This document shows positions 18,321 to 27,058 of a stretch of 64,000 nucleotides of DNA, piece after piece; within the stretch, counting starts at the first letter, position 1; each line of letters begins with the position of its first letter. The notes under the pieces were generated by a model. It worked only from the letters and a program-made list of their open reading frames with translations. It searched no databases and was not told where the DNA came from. The stretch is from Gammaproteobacteria bacterium 45_16_T64 (GTDB taxonomy: Bacteria; Pseudomonadota; Gammaproteobacteria; Pseudomonadales; Ketobacteraceae). The DNA lies in contig MABD01000022.1 of NCBI GenBank assembly GCA_002162955.1, forward strand, positions 1 through 64,000. Reading direction: 5' to 3'. Both the position numbers and the translations under genes were made by a program.

Positions 18321-19982
18321 ATGGATAACAAATCATTTATACTAACATCTCCCCGTTCTCAAACGAGAAACTTGGACTCTCTTCCATTTCCAGATCGCTC
18401 TCTAATAGATTATGAGGCCTACCACAAGTTCATTGGACATGCCGGCGTGAAGCATGGCATTGCGCTGCAAGCGACTCGTGGCTGCCCCTACAGATGCTTC
18501 TACTGCGACATTTACAAGACAACTCATCACCATTTTCGTCGCTCAGATGACGACTTATTCGAAGAAATCAAAATACTCACCGATCTAGGCATTCGACGCT
18601 TTGAATTTATTGACGATATCTTTAACGTCAATAGCAAACAATTCATCCGTTTTTTCGAGAATGTGATAAAGAGTAACCTAGACTTGCAGTTTTTTTTCCC
18701 CACAGGCCTTAAGGGTGACTTACTCACACACGACATGATTGATTTAATGGTAGAGGGTGGCGCCGTTGGCGTAAATCTATCATTGGAACACGCCTCACCT
18801 CGATTACAAACCGTAATGCGAAAGAACCTTGACGTAGATAAGCTTCGCGACAATTTGGAATACATCACTAAGCACTACCCAGAGGTAATACTTACACTTA
18901 ACGCAATGCATGGATTCCCAACCGAAACCGAAGAAGAAGCATTGGAGACACTAAATTTCATCCTTAATGTAAAGTGGATAGATTTCCCCTATTTACATAA
19001 TGTCAGAATATTTCCAGGCACCGAATTGGAAGAATTTGCGTTGGAAGTTGGCATTCCTCGAGAAATTATTAATTCATCCCAAGATATGTCTTATCATGAA
19101 AACGCGCCGACTCTTGCCTTTCCAAGTGAATTTACGCAAAGAATACGCATTCAATTCGTAAAGGACTATGTACTGAATCGAGACCGTCTGCTTTCAGTGC
19201 TTCCCAAGCAATTGGAACAATTCAGTGAAGATGAATTAAACCAGAAATATAATAGCTACTTCCCCAACAAACGCATTAGTACTTTGGATGACGTACTTAA
19301 AATAGCCCGTATTGATCGAAGTGAAATACAACCTAAAGCACTTTTTGACGAAAATAGCGTACGCGTGAAGGATCTCAATACAAAACTAAAAGCCGCATTC
19401 CCCAAAGATACAACACACAAGGAGGAAATTCGTTTCCTACTTATTGATATGTCATCATATTTTTCTGACGACTTTGATAACAGAGAATACAATGTATTAG
19501 AACCTCCGTTGGGATTACTCGCGCTGCAATCTTATATCGACAAAGAATTTAAGGGAAAAGTCCTAGGAAAGATAATGAAGTCTCGATTGGACTTTGATTC
19601 ATTTCCTGAACTTGTGGCTAGAGTGAATGAATTTAAGCCTGATCTTATTGGTTTTAGGGCAATGACGTTCTATAAGGGGTTTTTCCATGATGCTGTAGCA
19701 GCAATCAGAGAACATAGTATATCTACCCCTATCATTGTGGGTGGCCCTTATCCAACAGCGTCCTATGATGAAATTATTGAAGATCACAATATCGATCTCG
19801 TTGCCGTTGGTGAGGGTGAAAACACGCTCATTGAACTACTACAAGCAATGATAGATTCAGGCCGAGAGCTTCCAGATCAAGAAACACTGAACGCCATCAA
19901 TGGTTTAGCATTTCGACCATTAGAAACGGCTCCGGCCAAATACACGTTGGGGCACCCGGCCATTGCCGTTGCCAACATATAA
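18321..19982 (+). CDS. Radical SAM protein with C-terminal B12-binding-type domain (permuted order)
   Basis: The 553-residue protein opens with a linker-like phrase (NLDSLPFPDRSLIDYEAY). A radical SAM domain follows with the 4Fe-4S ligands C55, C59 and C62 in CPYRCFYC. A domain near residues 370-525 resembles the Rossmann-type B12-binding domain of this superfamily (EPPLGLLALQSYI, IIVGGPYPTASYDEI, DLVAVGEGENTLIELL). It has no DxHxxG motif, as in many B12-dependent radical SAM enzymes. The normal order is B12-binding first and radical SAM second; here it is reversed. Such enzymes often methylate unactivated carbons. First gene of a two-gene rightward unit facing the leftward island operon; a role in sugar or acyl modification is inferred. 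Confidence 0.8.
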   Translation: MDNKSFILTSPRSQTRNLDSLPFPDRSLIDYEAYHKFIGHAGVKHGIALQATRGCPYRCFYCDIYKTTHHHFRRSDDDLFEEIKILTDLGIRRFEFIDDIFNVNSKQFIRFFENVIKSNLDLQFFFPTGLKGDLLTHDMIDLMVEGGAVGVNLSLEHASPRLQTVMRKNLDVDKLRDNLEYITKHYPEVILTLNAMHGFPTETEEEALETLNFILNVKWIDFPYLHNVRIFPGTELEEFALEVGIPREIINSSQDMSYHENAPTLAFPSEFTQRIRIQFVKDYVLNRDRLLSVLPKQLEQFSEDELNQKYNSYFPNKRISTLDDVLKIARIDRSEIQPKALFDENSVRVKDLNTKLKAAFPKDTTHKEEIRFLLIDMSSYFSDDFDNREYNVLEPPLGLLALQSYIDKEFKGKVLGKIMKSRLDFDSFPELVARVNEFKPDLIGFRAMTFYKGFFHDAVAAIREHSISTPIIVGGPYPTASYDEIIEDHNIDLVAVGEGENTLIELLQAMIDSGRELPDQETLNAINGLAFRPLETAPAKYTLGHPAIAVANI

Positions 19983-20003
19983 GGAACTTATTGAATACCT
20001 ACA

Positions 20004-20675
20004 ATGAGTGATAACAACATATACATCTACGGTTACGGTGGCATGGCGACGTTGTTTCACCATATCGCCAAAAAAAATGGCTTATCTATAGCGGGATTTT
20101 GCATAGAAGACACGTTTTTTAATCCTCAAACTATCGAAAACTTACCGCTAAAGCGCTATTCTGAAATCGTAGCCGAAAACAAACAGCAAGCGATAGATCT
20201 ATATATTGCAGTCGGACCAACAAAAATGAATCACGTCCGAGAAAAGATATATAAGATGGCTAAAGGTGATGGTATCAACACGCCCAATTTTATCTGTCAA
20301 TCGACCTTTGAACTTCCGCCCTATAGTATAGGAGACGGCAATATTATTCTTAACAGCGGCGTTATTCATTCAGGTGCCACTATCGGAGACAATAACTTCC
20401 TCTCGTCCAGCGTCACATTAGGTCATGGTGTTACTCTAGGGAATGGGAATTTCTTTGCTGGCGGTGTTATTGTCGCGGGAGAAGCAACGATTCAGGAACG
20501 TTGTTTTTTTGGATTAGGCGTCACCATATCTGACAATATCACTATTGCCGATGAATCTTTTATAGGCCAGGGGTGCGCTATCACAAAAAATACAGAACAG
20601 GGATCTACTTACACTCCTGCTGCGTATAAAAAACAAAAATTCAAAAGCGATCGATTTTGTGATCTAGTTTTCTGA
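20004..20675 (+). CDS. NeuD/PglD-like sugar O- or N-acyltransferase
   Basis: A 223-residue protein with an N-terminal Rossmann-like segment (IYIYGYGGMATLFHHIAKKN) and a C-terminal left-handed parallel beta-helix built from hexapeptide repeats (about residues 105-200: IGDGNIILNSGVIHSGATIG). The probable catalytic histidine is H141 in TLGHGVTLGNGNFF. This is the NeuD/PglD family, which transfers acetyl or other acyl groups to amino-sugars. It follows the radical SAM gene by 21 bases and fits a 4-amino-sugar made by the VioA-like aminotransferase at 33.3 kb. The exact donor and acceptor are unknown. Confidence 0.82.
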   Translation: MSDNNIYIYGYGGMATLFHHIAKKNGLSIAGFCIEDTFFNPQTIENLPLKRYSEIVAENKQQAIDLYIAVGPTKMNHVREKIYKMAKGDGINTPNFICQSTFELPPYSIGDGNIILNSGVIHSGATIGDNNFLSSSVTLGHGVTLGNGNFFAGGVIVAGEATIQERCFFGLGVTISDNITIADESFIGQGCAITKNTEQGSTYTPAAYKKQKFKSDRFCDLVF

Positions 20676-20702
20676 GCACTGAACAGTAGTGAGTCTCTCA
20701 CT

Positions 20703-21542
20703 TTATTCAGCGTCTTCTTGTTCATTACGCAAAGCGTCATCCACTATTTTCTGTAATTCGATTAGGCGAGAAACCCTCGAACGCTGAAATATTCCAGCCC
20801 CCTTATCGCCTTGATTGAGGAAGTTATTCTCAATATCCTCATTACCCCTCAGAACTTCTACAGTGCTATAATCCCTCGCGCTTTGATACACAAAATCAGC
20901 GACGACCCGGTAGTGCCCAGCTTTGTAAGCTGGCGAGCCATGCCATAATAACGAGTTCATAATAGCAATATCTCCTGCCCGGAGAGAGGGAGCCACTATC
21001 GGCCAATCGTCTGGCAAAGTGGTTTCCTTAATCTGTCCCGCGTCCCCCAAATATCCAAATCGATGCGTACCAGGATAGAATTTTAAGCCTCCATTATCGG
21101 GGGTCATGTCAAAAATAGCACCAAACAACGAGGCTTTTTCGACCAAACCACATTGGTAACAGGTATCTTGGTGTAAAAATACCTCACCGTTATAGAACGC
21201 GTCTTTAACTACAAAACGCTTGTTAAAAAGGCCAACGGGATTTCCAAATATCTCTTCCGCTAAATCAACAAAACACTCATCTCGATGAATACCGTCCAGC
21301 AAGTCAGGTAAATTGGTTTTTATCTCTACCTTACTGTAGTTGTCTTCCGCTTCTTTTCTCTCGCCCTCTTCGCTATTGGCATATTCTTCCCAGGCATTCT
21401 GCCATCTATGTAATTTATTATCGGGTATTGCATCTCTAACGATAAAAAGTCCAGTTTTCTTAAACACGTCTATATCAAACACACTGCTATCCATTACAGA
21501 CAACGACGCCAACATGTCATTCTTCAACTGATCGACTTTCAT
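20703..21542 (-). CDS. PhyH-type Fe(II)/2-oxoglutarate dioxygenase
   Basis: A 279-residue protein of the phytanoyl-CoA dioxygenase family. The iron-binding facial triad is visible: H124 and D126 in VFLHQDTCY and H201 in LLWHGSPAYKAGHYR, with R212 placed to bind 2-oxoglutarate. It is the last gene of the leftward island operon and converges with the acyltransferase gene. Hydroxylation of an acyl chain or sugar in the island's product is inferred. The start ATG has GAGGG eight bases upstream. Confidence 0.85.
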   Translation of the reverse strand: MKVDQLKNDMLASLSVMDSSVFDIDVFKKTGLFIVRDAIPDNKLHRWQNAWEEYANSEEGERKEAEDNYSKVEIKTNLPDLLDGIHRDECFVDLAEEIFGNPVGLFNKRFVVKDAFYNGEVFLHQDTCYQCGLVEKASLFGAIFDMTPDNGGLKFYPGTHRFGYLGDAGQIKETTLPDDWPIVAPSLRAGDIAIMNSLLWHGSPAYKAGHYRVVADFVYQSARDYSTVEVLRGNEDIENNFLNQGDKGAGIFQRSRVSRLIELQKIVDDALRNEQEDAE

Positions 21543-21602
21543 TGTGTACCCTCAATAGATGATCATTAATATCTCTACTTCTAGTACGAATACAACTTCA
21601 GT

Positions 21603-22715
21603 TTATCGTTTTCTGAGAAACAATGTATCGCTCATGGAAAAAGCCACATCAAAGCGCCCGGTCGCTAATAATCCATCCCCAGCTCTCTTTGGCCCATCGC
21701 CAAATGCCCAAACGTAATCATCTAATAATACCCAACCGCCAGATATCACCTTTGGCTCCCATGACTCGATATCTTGACACACATGGTCATAGCGATGATT
21801 CCCATCGATATGCAACATAGATACTTTACCGCTAATAGCGACGGTACCAAGTTCTGGGCATTCTATTTCTTCTTTTTCCGTAGCTCTATTATAGGCATCA
21901 ATTGCCTTACTGGAAATATCTCTTATATACCCTGCATTATTTAGCAGTGAAATTGTTCCAATATACCCCCAAAATACCTTCTCAAAATCGATGACATCAG
22001 TATCAGATTCCAATTCTCTATTAAGAATCGCGGCCTGCTCCCCCTGGTCTTCCGTCTTAGCATTTTCCCAAGGGTCAATACTGATAATATTTCCGATCTG
22101 ATACTTCCCTGCCAGCCAACCGATCGCAAAGGCTGATCGCCCCGACAATGAGCCTATTTCAACCAAGTCGCCTTTTGGCAACACTCTGGCGATATGAGCT
22201 AATGCAACTAATTTATTTGCATCGCATTGACCTGGTATGCGTAGGAATTGTTTATGCAGGCTAGCATACCCCCCCCGACTAAGCTTAGGCTGCAACAAAC
22301 TGCCTTCACCCAACTCCAAATTTTCAACAAAGTGCTCCGACAACAGTTTATCTGACCACAGGTAGCTGGATTCGAATTCTAACCAATCGGCATTATAAGG
22401 CGACGGGGTACATAAGTGGTAATTATGCACGTCGGGATTTTTTTCTTGGAGGCTCTTAAGATGACTCCATACGCCAGTGTGCGGAGCATATATATAGGTA
22501 ATACCGTAAGTCGAGAGAGCATCCTCAAATGCACCCATGAAATCCTCATCAGTGATAAATGGTAACGAAAGAAATTCATCAACCGCGTTGTCCCCTGCAG
22601 ATTTCATCTCAGAACTCGCACCAACCACTGATAATTCCAGCGCTTTTGCTACCGCGATAAATTTCTTTGATGTATCAACATCAAGCGGAAATACCAGAAG
22701 CTTTACGTCTTTCAT
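21603..22715 (-). CDS. Two-domain SAM-dependent methyltransferase
   Basis: The C-terminal half (about residues 165-370) is a class I methyltransferase: LPKGDLVEIGSLSGRSAFAI is the SAM-binding loop, followed by ISIDPWEN, MLHIDGNHRYDHVCQDIESW and GGWVLLDDYVW, as in the Methyltransf_24 type often found in glycan and natural-product clusters. The N-terminal 150 residues (KLLVFPLDVDTSKKFIAVAK and onwards) form a separate Rossmann-like domain that resembles a pre-ATP-grasp fold but carries no recognisable catalytic motif. The start is the ATG after GGGGAA; a GTG two codons earlier is open. O-methylation of the flagellin sugar or its side chain is inferred. Confidence 0.8.
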   Translation of the reverse strand: MKDVKLLVFPLDVDTSKKFIAVAKALELSVVGASSEMKSAGDNAVDEFLSLPFITDEDFMGAFEDALSTYGITYIYAPHTGVWSHLKSLQEKNPDVHNYHLCTPSPYNADWLEFESSYLWSDKLLSEHFVENLELGEGSLLQPKLSRGGYASLHKQFLRIPGQCDANKLVALAHIARVLPKGDLVEIGSLSGRSAFAIGWLAGKYQIGNIISIDPWENAKTEDQGEQAAILNRELESDTDVIDFEKVFWGYIGTISLLNNAGYIRDISSKAIDAYNRATEKEEIECPELGTVAISGKVSMLHIDGNHRYDHVCQDIESWEPKVISGGWVLLDDYVWAFGDGPKRAGDGLLATGRFDVAFSMSDTLFLRKR

Positions 22716-22748
22716 ACTCACTTCCCCGTAGTGTTGCCAAAATTGACA

Positions 22749-23729
22749 CTATTCAATGTTTTTCCTCCACCAGTCTTCCACAGTCTTAACAATGCTCTCT
22801 TTGGTAAGCCCTTCTCGTTCTAGTATTTCTTGGTATCCACCAGAATTTTGATAACTATCCCTAATACCCATGATTATTTGTGGGGGCGCATTGGCTTGCT
22901 CTGTTTTTACTTCAGCAACCGCACTCCCTAAACCACCAATAACGCTATGCTCTTCAATCGTCACGATCAACCTCGCATTTTCACATGCATTTTGCACGGC
23001 GCTCTGATCAATAGGTTTAATGGTGTGGATATTAATCACTGATGTCGAGACCCCGCTCTCTGTTAGCTGCTTTCCTGCTTCTAATGCACGGTGCACCATT
23101 GTACCCGTGGCGATAATACTAACCTCAGAGCCATTCAATAAATTAACCGATTTCCCGATAGTAAAGTCATAGTCTTCCTCATAAACCACTGGGCTAGGCG
23201 CGCTACCGGTAAGTCGAATATATACCGGACCATCATGATTTAGCGCTGCCTCGACCGCTTTTGCCGTCTCACCACAATCCGCGGGAGAAAGTACGGTAAT
23301 ATTAGGGATGGCACGCATGACTGCCATATCTTCGATGCTACAATGGGTATAGCCTAGTTTCCCCAAGACAACGCCACTGGCTAACCCGACAAAACACACC
23401 TTGTGCTTCATATACCCAAGGTTTACCTTAATCTGCTCACAACAACGTAACGTCTGAAACGGAGAAAAGGTCGCGGTCACCACATCCATTCCCTCACTAG
23501 CCATACCCGCGGCAATACCAATAAGGTTTTGCTCCGCAATGCCCACCTCGACAAATTTTTCAGGGAATTTCTTTCTAAAACGATCTAAACCCGCTGAGGT
23601 CGAAGTATCGGAAGAAAGAACCACAAGCTCCTCACGGCTTTCGGCAAGCTCGTATAACACAGAACCAAACGTCGCCCTTGAGCCGATACGAGACCAAGAT
23701 TTTACATTTTTCTTTGTTAACGTCACCAT
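22749..23729 (-). CDS. Transketolase-like protein, C-terminal (pyrimidine-binding) subunit
   Basis: The 326-residue protein covers the pyrimidine-binding and C-terminal domains of transketolase. Typical phrases are LSSDTSTSAG, FVEVGIAEQNLIGIAAGMAS (with the glutamate that activates thiamine diphosphate) and LGYTHCSIEDMAVMRAIPN. It pairs with the gene immediately upstream, which supplies the diphosphate-binding half. Split transketolases of this kind are common in sugar and natural-product pathways. Substrate unknown; transfer of a two-carbon ketol unit to an aldehyde is the family reaction. Confidence 0.9.
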   Translation of the reverse strand: MVTLTKKNVKSWSRIGSRATFGSVLYELAESREELVVLSSDTSTSAGLDRFRKKFPEKFVEVGIAEQNLIGIAAGMASEGMDVVTATFSPFQTLRCCEQIKVNLGYMKHKVCFVGLASGVVLGKLGYTHCSIEDMAVMRAIPNITVLSPADCGETAKAVEAALNHDGPVYIRLTGSAPSPVVYEEDYDFTIGKSVNLLNGSEVSIIATGTMVHRALEAGKQLTESGVSTSVINIHTIKPIDQSAVQNACENARLIVTIEEHSVIGGLGSAVAEVKTEQANAPPQIIMGIRDSYQNSGGYQEILEREGLTKESIVKTVEDWWRKNIE

Positions 23730-23731
23730 AT

Positions 23732-24583
23732 CTATTCGGGCTCCAACTCGTTAACGGCTTGATCGTAGAGTTTTCCTGTCAATATTTTATGATGCCAGGC
23801 ATTATCACCTTCAGCTTCTGAAAACCCTTTCCCTTTAATTGTCTTCGCAATTACGGCTCGCGGGACAGCTCTTATATGATGGGAGGTAAAGGCGCGATAT
23901 AACTGTTCCACATCATGACCATCAACCTCAAGCACCTGCCAACCGAAACTGCGAAATTTAGCCCCCACGTCTCCAAGAGACATGATATCTTCGTTACTGC
24001 CTGTTTGTTGAAAACCATTTCTATCAACAATACAGGTGATATTATCTAACTTATGCTGTGGCGCAGCCATCGCCGCTTCCCATACAGAGCCCTCATTGCA
24101 CTCCCCATCTCCCAGGGCGACAAATATCTTGTTGTCCATTTTTCGCCGCTTTGCGGTAAGTGCTAATCCTAAGCCTAATGACAGCCCCATTCCTAAACTC
24201 CCCGTCGAGAACTCAATACCTTTATCTCGATTAATCACGGGATGTCCTAATAAGAAGCTTCCATCCTTTTCGAATGTCATCAATTCTTCACGGGTAATAA
24301 AGCCTACTTCGGCCAATGCTGTGTAATAAGACAACACCCCATGCCCTTTACTTAATATAAATCGATCACGTTGCGTCCAGTGAGGGTCAGAACGATCAAT
24401 TTTCATCACCGACGAAAACAAGGTAGCCGTCACCTCAACTAACGACAACGCACCACCAATATGAGCACTATCAGCCCCAGCCGCATGAGCCATATCATAT
24501 ATTTGTCGCCGCTGACTTAGGGCAAACTGTCTTATTGTATTTACTATATTCTGGTCAACAGTTTCTTCGCTATATTCTTCCAC
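23732..24583 (-). CDS. Transketolase-like protein, N-terminal (thiamine diphosphate-binding) subunit
   Basis: This is the diphosphate-binding half of transketolase: AAGADSAHIGGALSLVEVTA, RDRFILSKGHGVLSYYTALA, GSLGMGLSLGLGLALTAK and the thiamine motif GDGECNEGSVWEAAMAAPQH. The start is taken as GTG, with GGGGGA placed six to seven bases upstream; an ATG five codons earlier would overlap the ketoreductase gene and has no ribosome site. It lies one base after that gene and two bases before its partner subunit. Together they form one complete enzyme. Confidence 0.9.
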   Translation of the reverse strand: MEEYSEETVDQNIVNTIRQFALSQRRQIYDMAHAAGADSAHIGGALSLVEVTATLFSSVMKIDRSDPHWTQRDRFILSKGHGVLSYYTALAEVGFITREELMTFEKDGSFLLGHPVINRDKGIEFSTGSLGMGLSLGLGLALTAKRRKMDNKIFVALGDGECNEGSVWEAAMAAPQHKLDNITCIVDRNGFQQTGSNEDIMSLGDVGAKFRSFGWQVLEVDGHDVEQLYRAFTSHHIRAVPRAVIAKTIKGKGFSEAEGDNAWHHKILTGKLYDQAVNELEPE

Positions 24584-24584
24584 G

Positions 24585-25331
24585 TCACATCCCCCCATCC
24601 ACTGATAACACTTGCCCCGTCATATAAGACGAGAGGTCCGAAGCCAGGAACAAGACCGAATTGGCAATTTCCGCCGGTGCAGCTACTCGACGAAGAGAGA
24701 CTCTCTCTAACGTTGCGTCGAGAATTTCAGGCGGCGTACTACTTTTCATCATATCCGTCTCAGTCAACCCAGGCGCTACGCTATTCACACGAATGTTATG
24801 AACACCTAGTTCTCTCGACATGACTTTACCTGTCGTAATTAATGCGCTTTTGGAGGCAGCATAACTCGCTCGCCCTTCGTTAGCTTCTATTGCCGCGCTA
24901 GAAGCAATATTGATTATCGATCCAGACTTCTGCTTAATCATCGGGCGGATGAGTCGTTGCGTAAACGACATCTGGGAGAAATAATTAACATCAAACATGG
25001 ACTTCATACTCTTAATCGACGTCATCGCAAATATGGACGTATCAATAACCCCCGCATTATTAACGATGATATCAATGGGTACCTTCTTCTTAGTAATCAC
25101 TCGACTGGCTTTTGCTACCGTTTCCTCATCCGAAAAATCCACCGCCACTAGCTCTATCCAGTTCGAATTTTTTTCAGACAACGATTTCATGGTTTCTTGA
25201 GTCTCTGCATTATCGATATCGCGACAACATGCCCACACATTGGCACCTTGCGCCGATAGGCACTTTACAATTTCTAATCCAATACCCCGATTGGCTCCAG
25301 TCACCACCGAATTTTTCCCCTTAAGTAGCAT
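24585..25331 (-). CDS. FabG-like short-chain dehydrogenase/reductase
   Basis: Classical SDR of 248 residues. The NADP-binding motif is TGANRGIGLE near residue 11, followed by NNAG, the catalytic S144/S145, and Y157 with K161 in ASYAASKSAL, ending in SYMTGQVLSVDGGM. It is closest in form to 3-oxoacyl-carrier-protein reductases. It sits between the dehydratase gene and the split transketolase, with AGGAGG eight bases before the ATG. Reduction of a keto group on a carrier-bound or sugar-linked intermediate is likely. Confidence 0.9.
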   Translation of the reverse strand: MLLKGKNSVVTGANRGIGLEIVKCLSAQGANVWACCRDIDNAETQETMKSLSEKNSNWIELVAVDFSDEETVAKASRVITKKKVPIDIIVNNAGVIDTSIFAMTSIKSMKSMFDVNYFSQMSFTQRLIRPMIKQKSGSIINIASSAAIEANEGRASYAASKSALITTGKVMSRELGVHNIRVNSVAPGLTETDMMKSSTPPEILDATLERVSLRRVAAPAEIANSVLFLASDLSSYMTGQVLSVDGGM

Positions 25332-25341
25332 TTAATACCTC

Positions 25342-25815
25342 CTATTCAGCGATAGACACGCTATATTCTTTGATCACATCAGGCATCACCAGAGTGAAAC
25401 TGATCTGGCAGGCTTTTTCTCCGTTCACAGACCCCATGGCTTCACATTTTGCTATCCCCCGCTTCCAAGATATCAATTTGCATTCAATATCCAACGTATC
25501 GCCAGGTATAACCTTGCGTTTGAACTTTCCCTTTTCGACCGTAGAAAGATAACATATCTTCCCCTTATTACCGGGTAGGCTCAATACCATAAGCGCAGAC
25601 ATCTGAACCAGTGCTTCCGTTTGCAACATACCTGGCATATTGGGGTCTCCAGGGAAATGACAAGGAATAAACCAATCATTTGCAGTGACATTTTTATGCC
25701 CTTTAGCACTCTCACCAGGCACGATTTCTTCCGCATAATCAATCATCAGATAGGGATGTCGATTCATCTGATATTCAAGTATACCTTGTAAATCTAGCGT
25801 TAATTTCTCTATCAT
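25342..25815 (-). CDS. FabZ-like hot-dog hydroxyacyl-carrier dehydratase
   Basis: A single hot-dog domain of 157 residues. It keeps the FabZ signature: NRHPYLMIDYAEEIVPGESA, then CHFPGDPNMPGMLQTEALVQ with catalytic H53 and E67. FabZ normally dehydrates 3-hydroxyacyl carrier protein. It is in operon with a dedicated carrier protein and a ketoreductase, but no ketosynthase gene is present, so it may act on an unusual substrate or in reverse. The ribosome site is weak. Confidence 0.87.
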   Translation of the reverse strand: MIEKLTLDLQGILEYQMNRHPYLMIDYAEEIVPGESAKGHKNVTANDWFIPCHFPGDPNMPGMLQTEALVQMSALMVLSLPGNKGKICYLSTVEKGKFKRKVIPGDTLDIECKLISWKRGIAKCEAMGSVNGEKACQISFTLVMPDVIKEYSVSIAE

Positions 25816-25861
25816 AACTCTTGATAATCATCCTAACGTAATCATTTATATTGTTTGGTTT

Positions 25862-27058
25862 CTACTTAACACTCACTCGGCGAGACAAACTTTTTAGAAG
25901 ATCAAGCCCATCCCAAATCACGTCAAAATCCAATGCAAGTCCAATCGGAACAATTCTATCGACCCCTAAACATCCGACGGCCAATAGTCGAGAATATAAC
26001 TCTCTACTATCGATACCACACACCGTTATAGTTTGCACTTTAGTTCCGAGCTCCGATAGCAGATCATCAACATTGTCTATATCGGCTTCATAAAAAAAAC
26101 CACAGCGACCGCGTGCATCGATCAATTTCGAGTCGAACTTATCAATTCGAACACGATACAAACGGTTATCATTGTGCTCTACTTTCAAAACACCCGAATT
26201 ATTCGCGATGCTAGACAATAAGCAGGTGTATTTTTCCACAGCCTGACTTTCGGACCATTGATAACGCGATGAAACGACATCCAATAATTTTTTCCAAAAC
26301 CGACTCTTACTCACATCATCACGATCATTTAACCAACCGACAAAATGAGGTGATGAACAAGCGTTTTGGTCCATCTGATAACTGTCGTTATAGAATTTGT
26401 CACATAGTTTGCATAATTGATTATCGTCCATCTCCTGAATTTCACGACCGTCAATTAAAGATAACGAATATCGATCCGAAAAAGCCACATCCCGAGTTCG
26501 AGGCCCTGTGGGTAACTGACGAACAGCATTTATCGTCGAATCACCACCCCAAATAACCCTCGCTTGGCAACCGACACTAATTGCTTCAGCAATTTTATTT
26601 CCGGAAGAAAATCGTAAGAATAAGGTTCGCTTTAAAATTTCGCTAAATTCCTTATCTTCAAACAATTCCTGCATAGCTGCTATCACTATGGATTCTTGCG
26701 GGCTGGATTTCGTGGGTAATTTGACGATATTGGAATTCCCAGACAACAGCCCCATCGCAAAACTGTACGCAAAATTTAGCGGGACATTAGAGGGAGCGAT
26801 ATGAAACACAAGCCCCAACCCCATTGAATATTCACATTGAGTATACTCGTCCACAATTTTTTCAAGATGCTTTTTACGCAACCAAAATGACAGTGCTGCA
26901 ATATCAGGAAACTCTGATTTCTGATCCTTTGATATGCCCTCTCCTACTTTAGATAGAAATCTGACCGCTAAAGGATTGAGCAGAGCGAGGGGCTCAGCTG
27001 CGACACCTGTATTTCCAAGCAACATATCAACATCGGTATACTCAGCGTCGAGAATCAC
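25862..27058 (-). CDS. LuxC-like acyl reductase
   Basis: LuxC-family reductases turn activated acyl groups into aldehydes with NADPH, by way of an acyl-cysteine. The 398-residue protein keeps the family core: LGLVFHIAPSNVPLNFAYSF, SGNSNIVKLPTKSS and FYNDSYQMDQNACSSPHFVG with the probable catalytic C234. The GTG start follows AGAGGG and overlaps the end of the LuxE-like gene by 17 bases. No luciferase genes (luxA, luxB) are present, so the aldehyde probably feeds biosynthesis, not light production. Confidence 0.88.
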   Translation of the reverse strand: MILDAEYTDVDMLLGNTGVAAEPLALLNPLAVRFLSKVGEGISKDQKSEFPDIAALSFWLRKKHLEKIVDEYTQCEYSMGLGLVFHIAPSNVPLNFAYSFAMGLLSGNSNIVKLPTKSSPQESIVIAAMQELFEDKEFSEILKRTLFLRFSSGNKIAEAISVGCQARVIWGGDSTINAVRQLPTGPRTRDVAFSDRYSLSLIDGREIQEMDDNQLCKLCDKFYNDSYQMDQNACSSPHFVGWLNDRDDVSKSRFWKKLLDVVSSRYQWSESQAVEKYTCLLSSIANNSGVLKVEHNDNRLYRVRIDKFDSKLIDARGRCGFFYEADIDNVDDLLSELGTKVQTITVCGIDSRELYSRLLAVGCLGVDRIVPIGLALDFDVIWDGLDLLKSLSRRVSVK

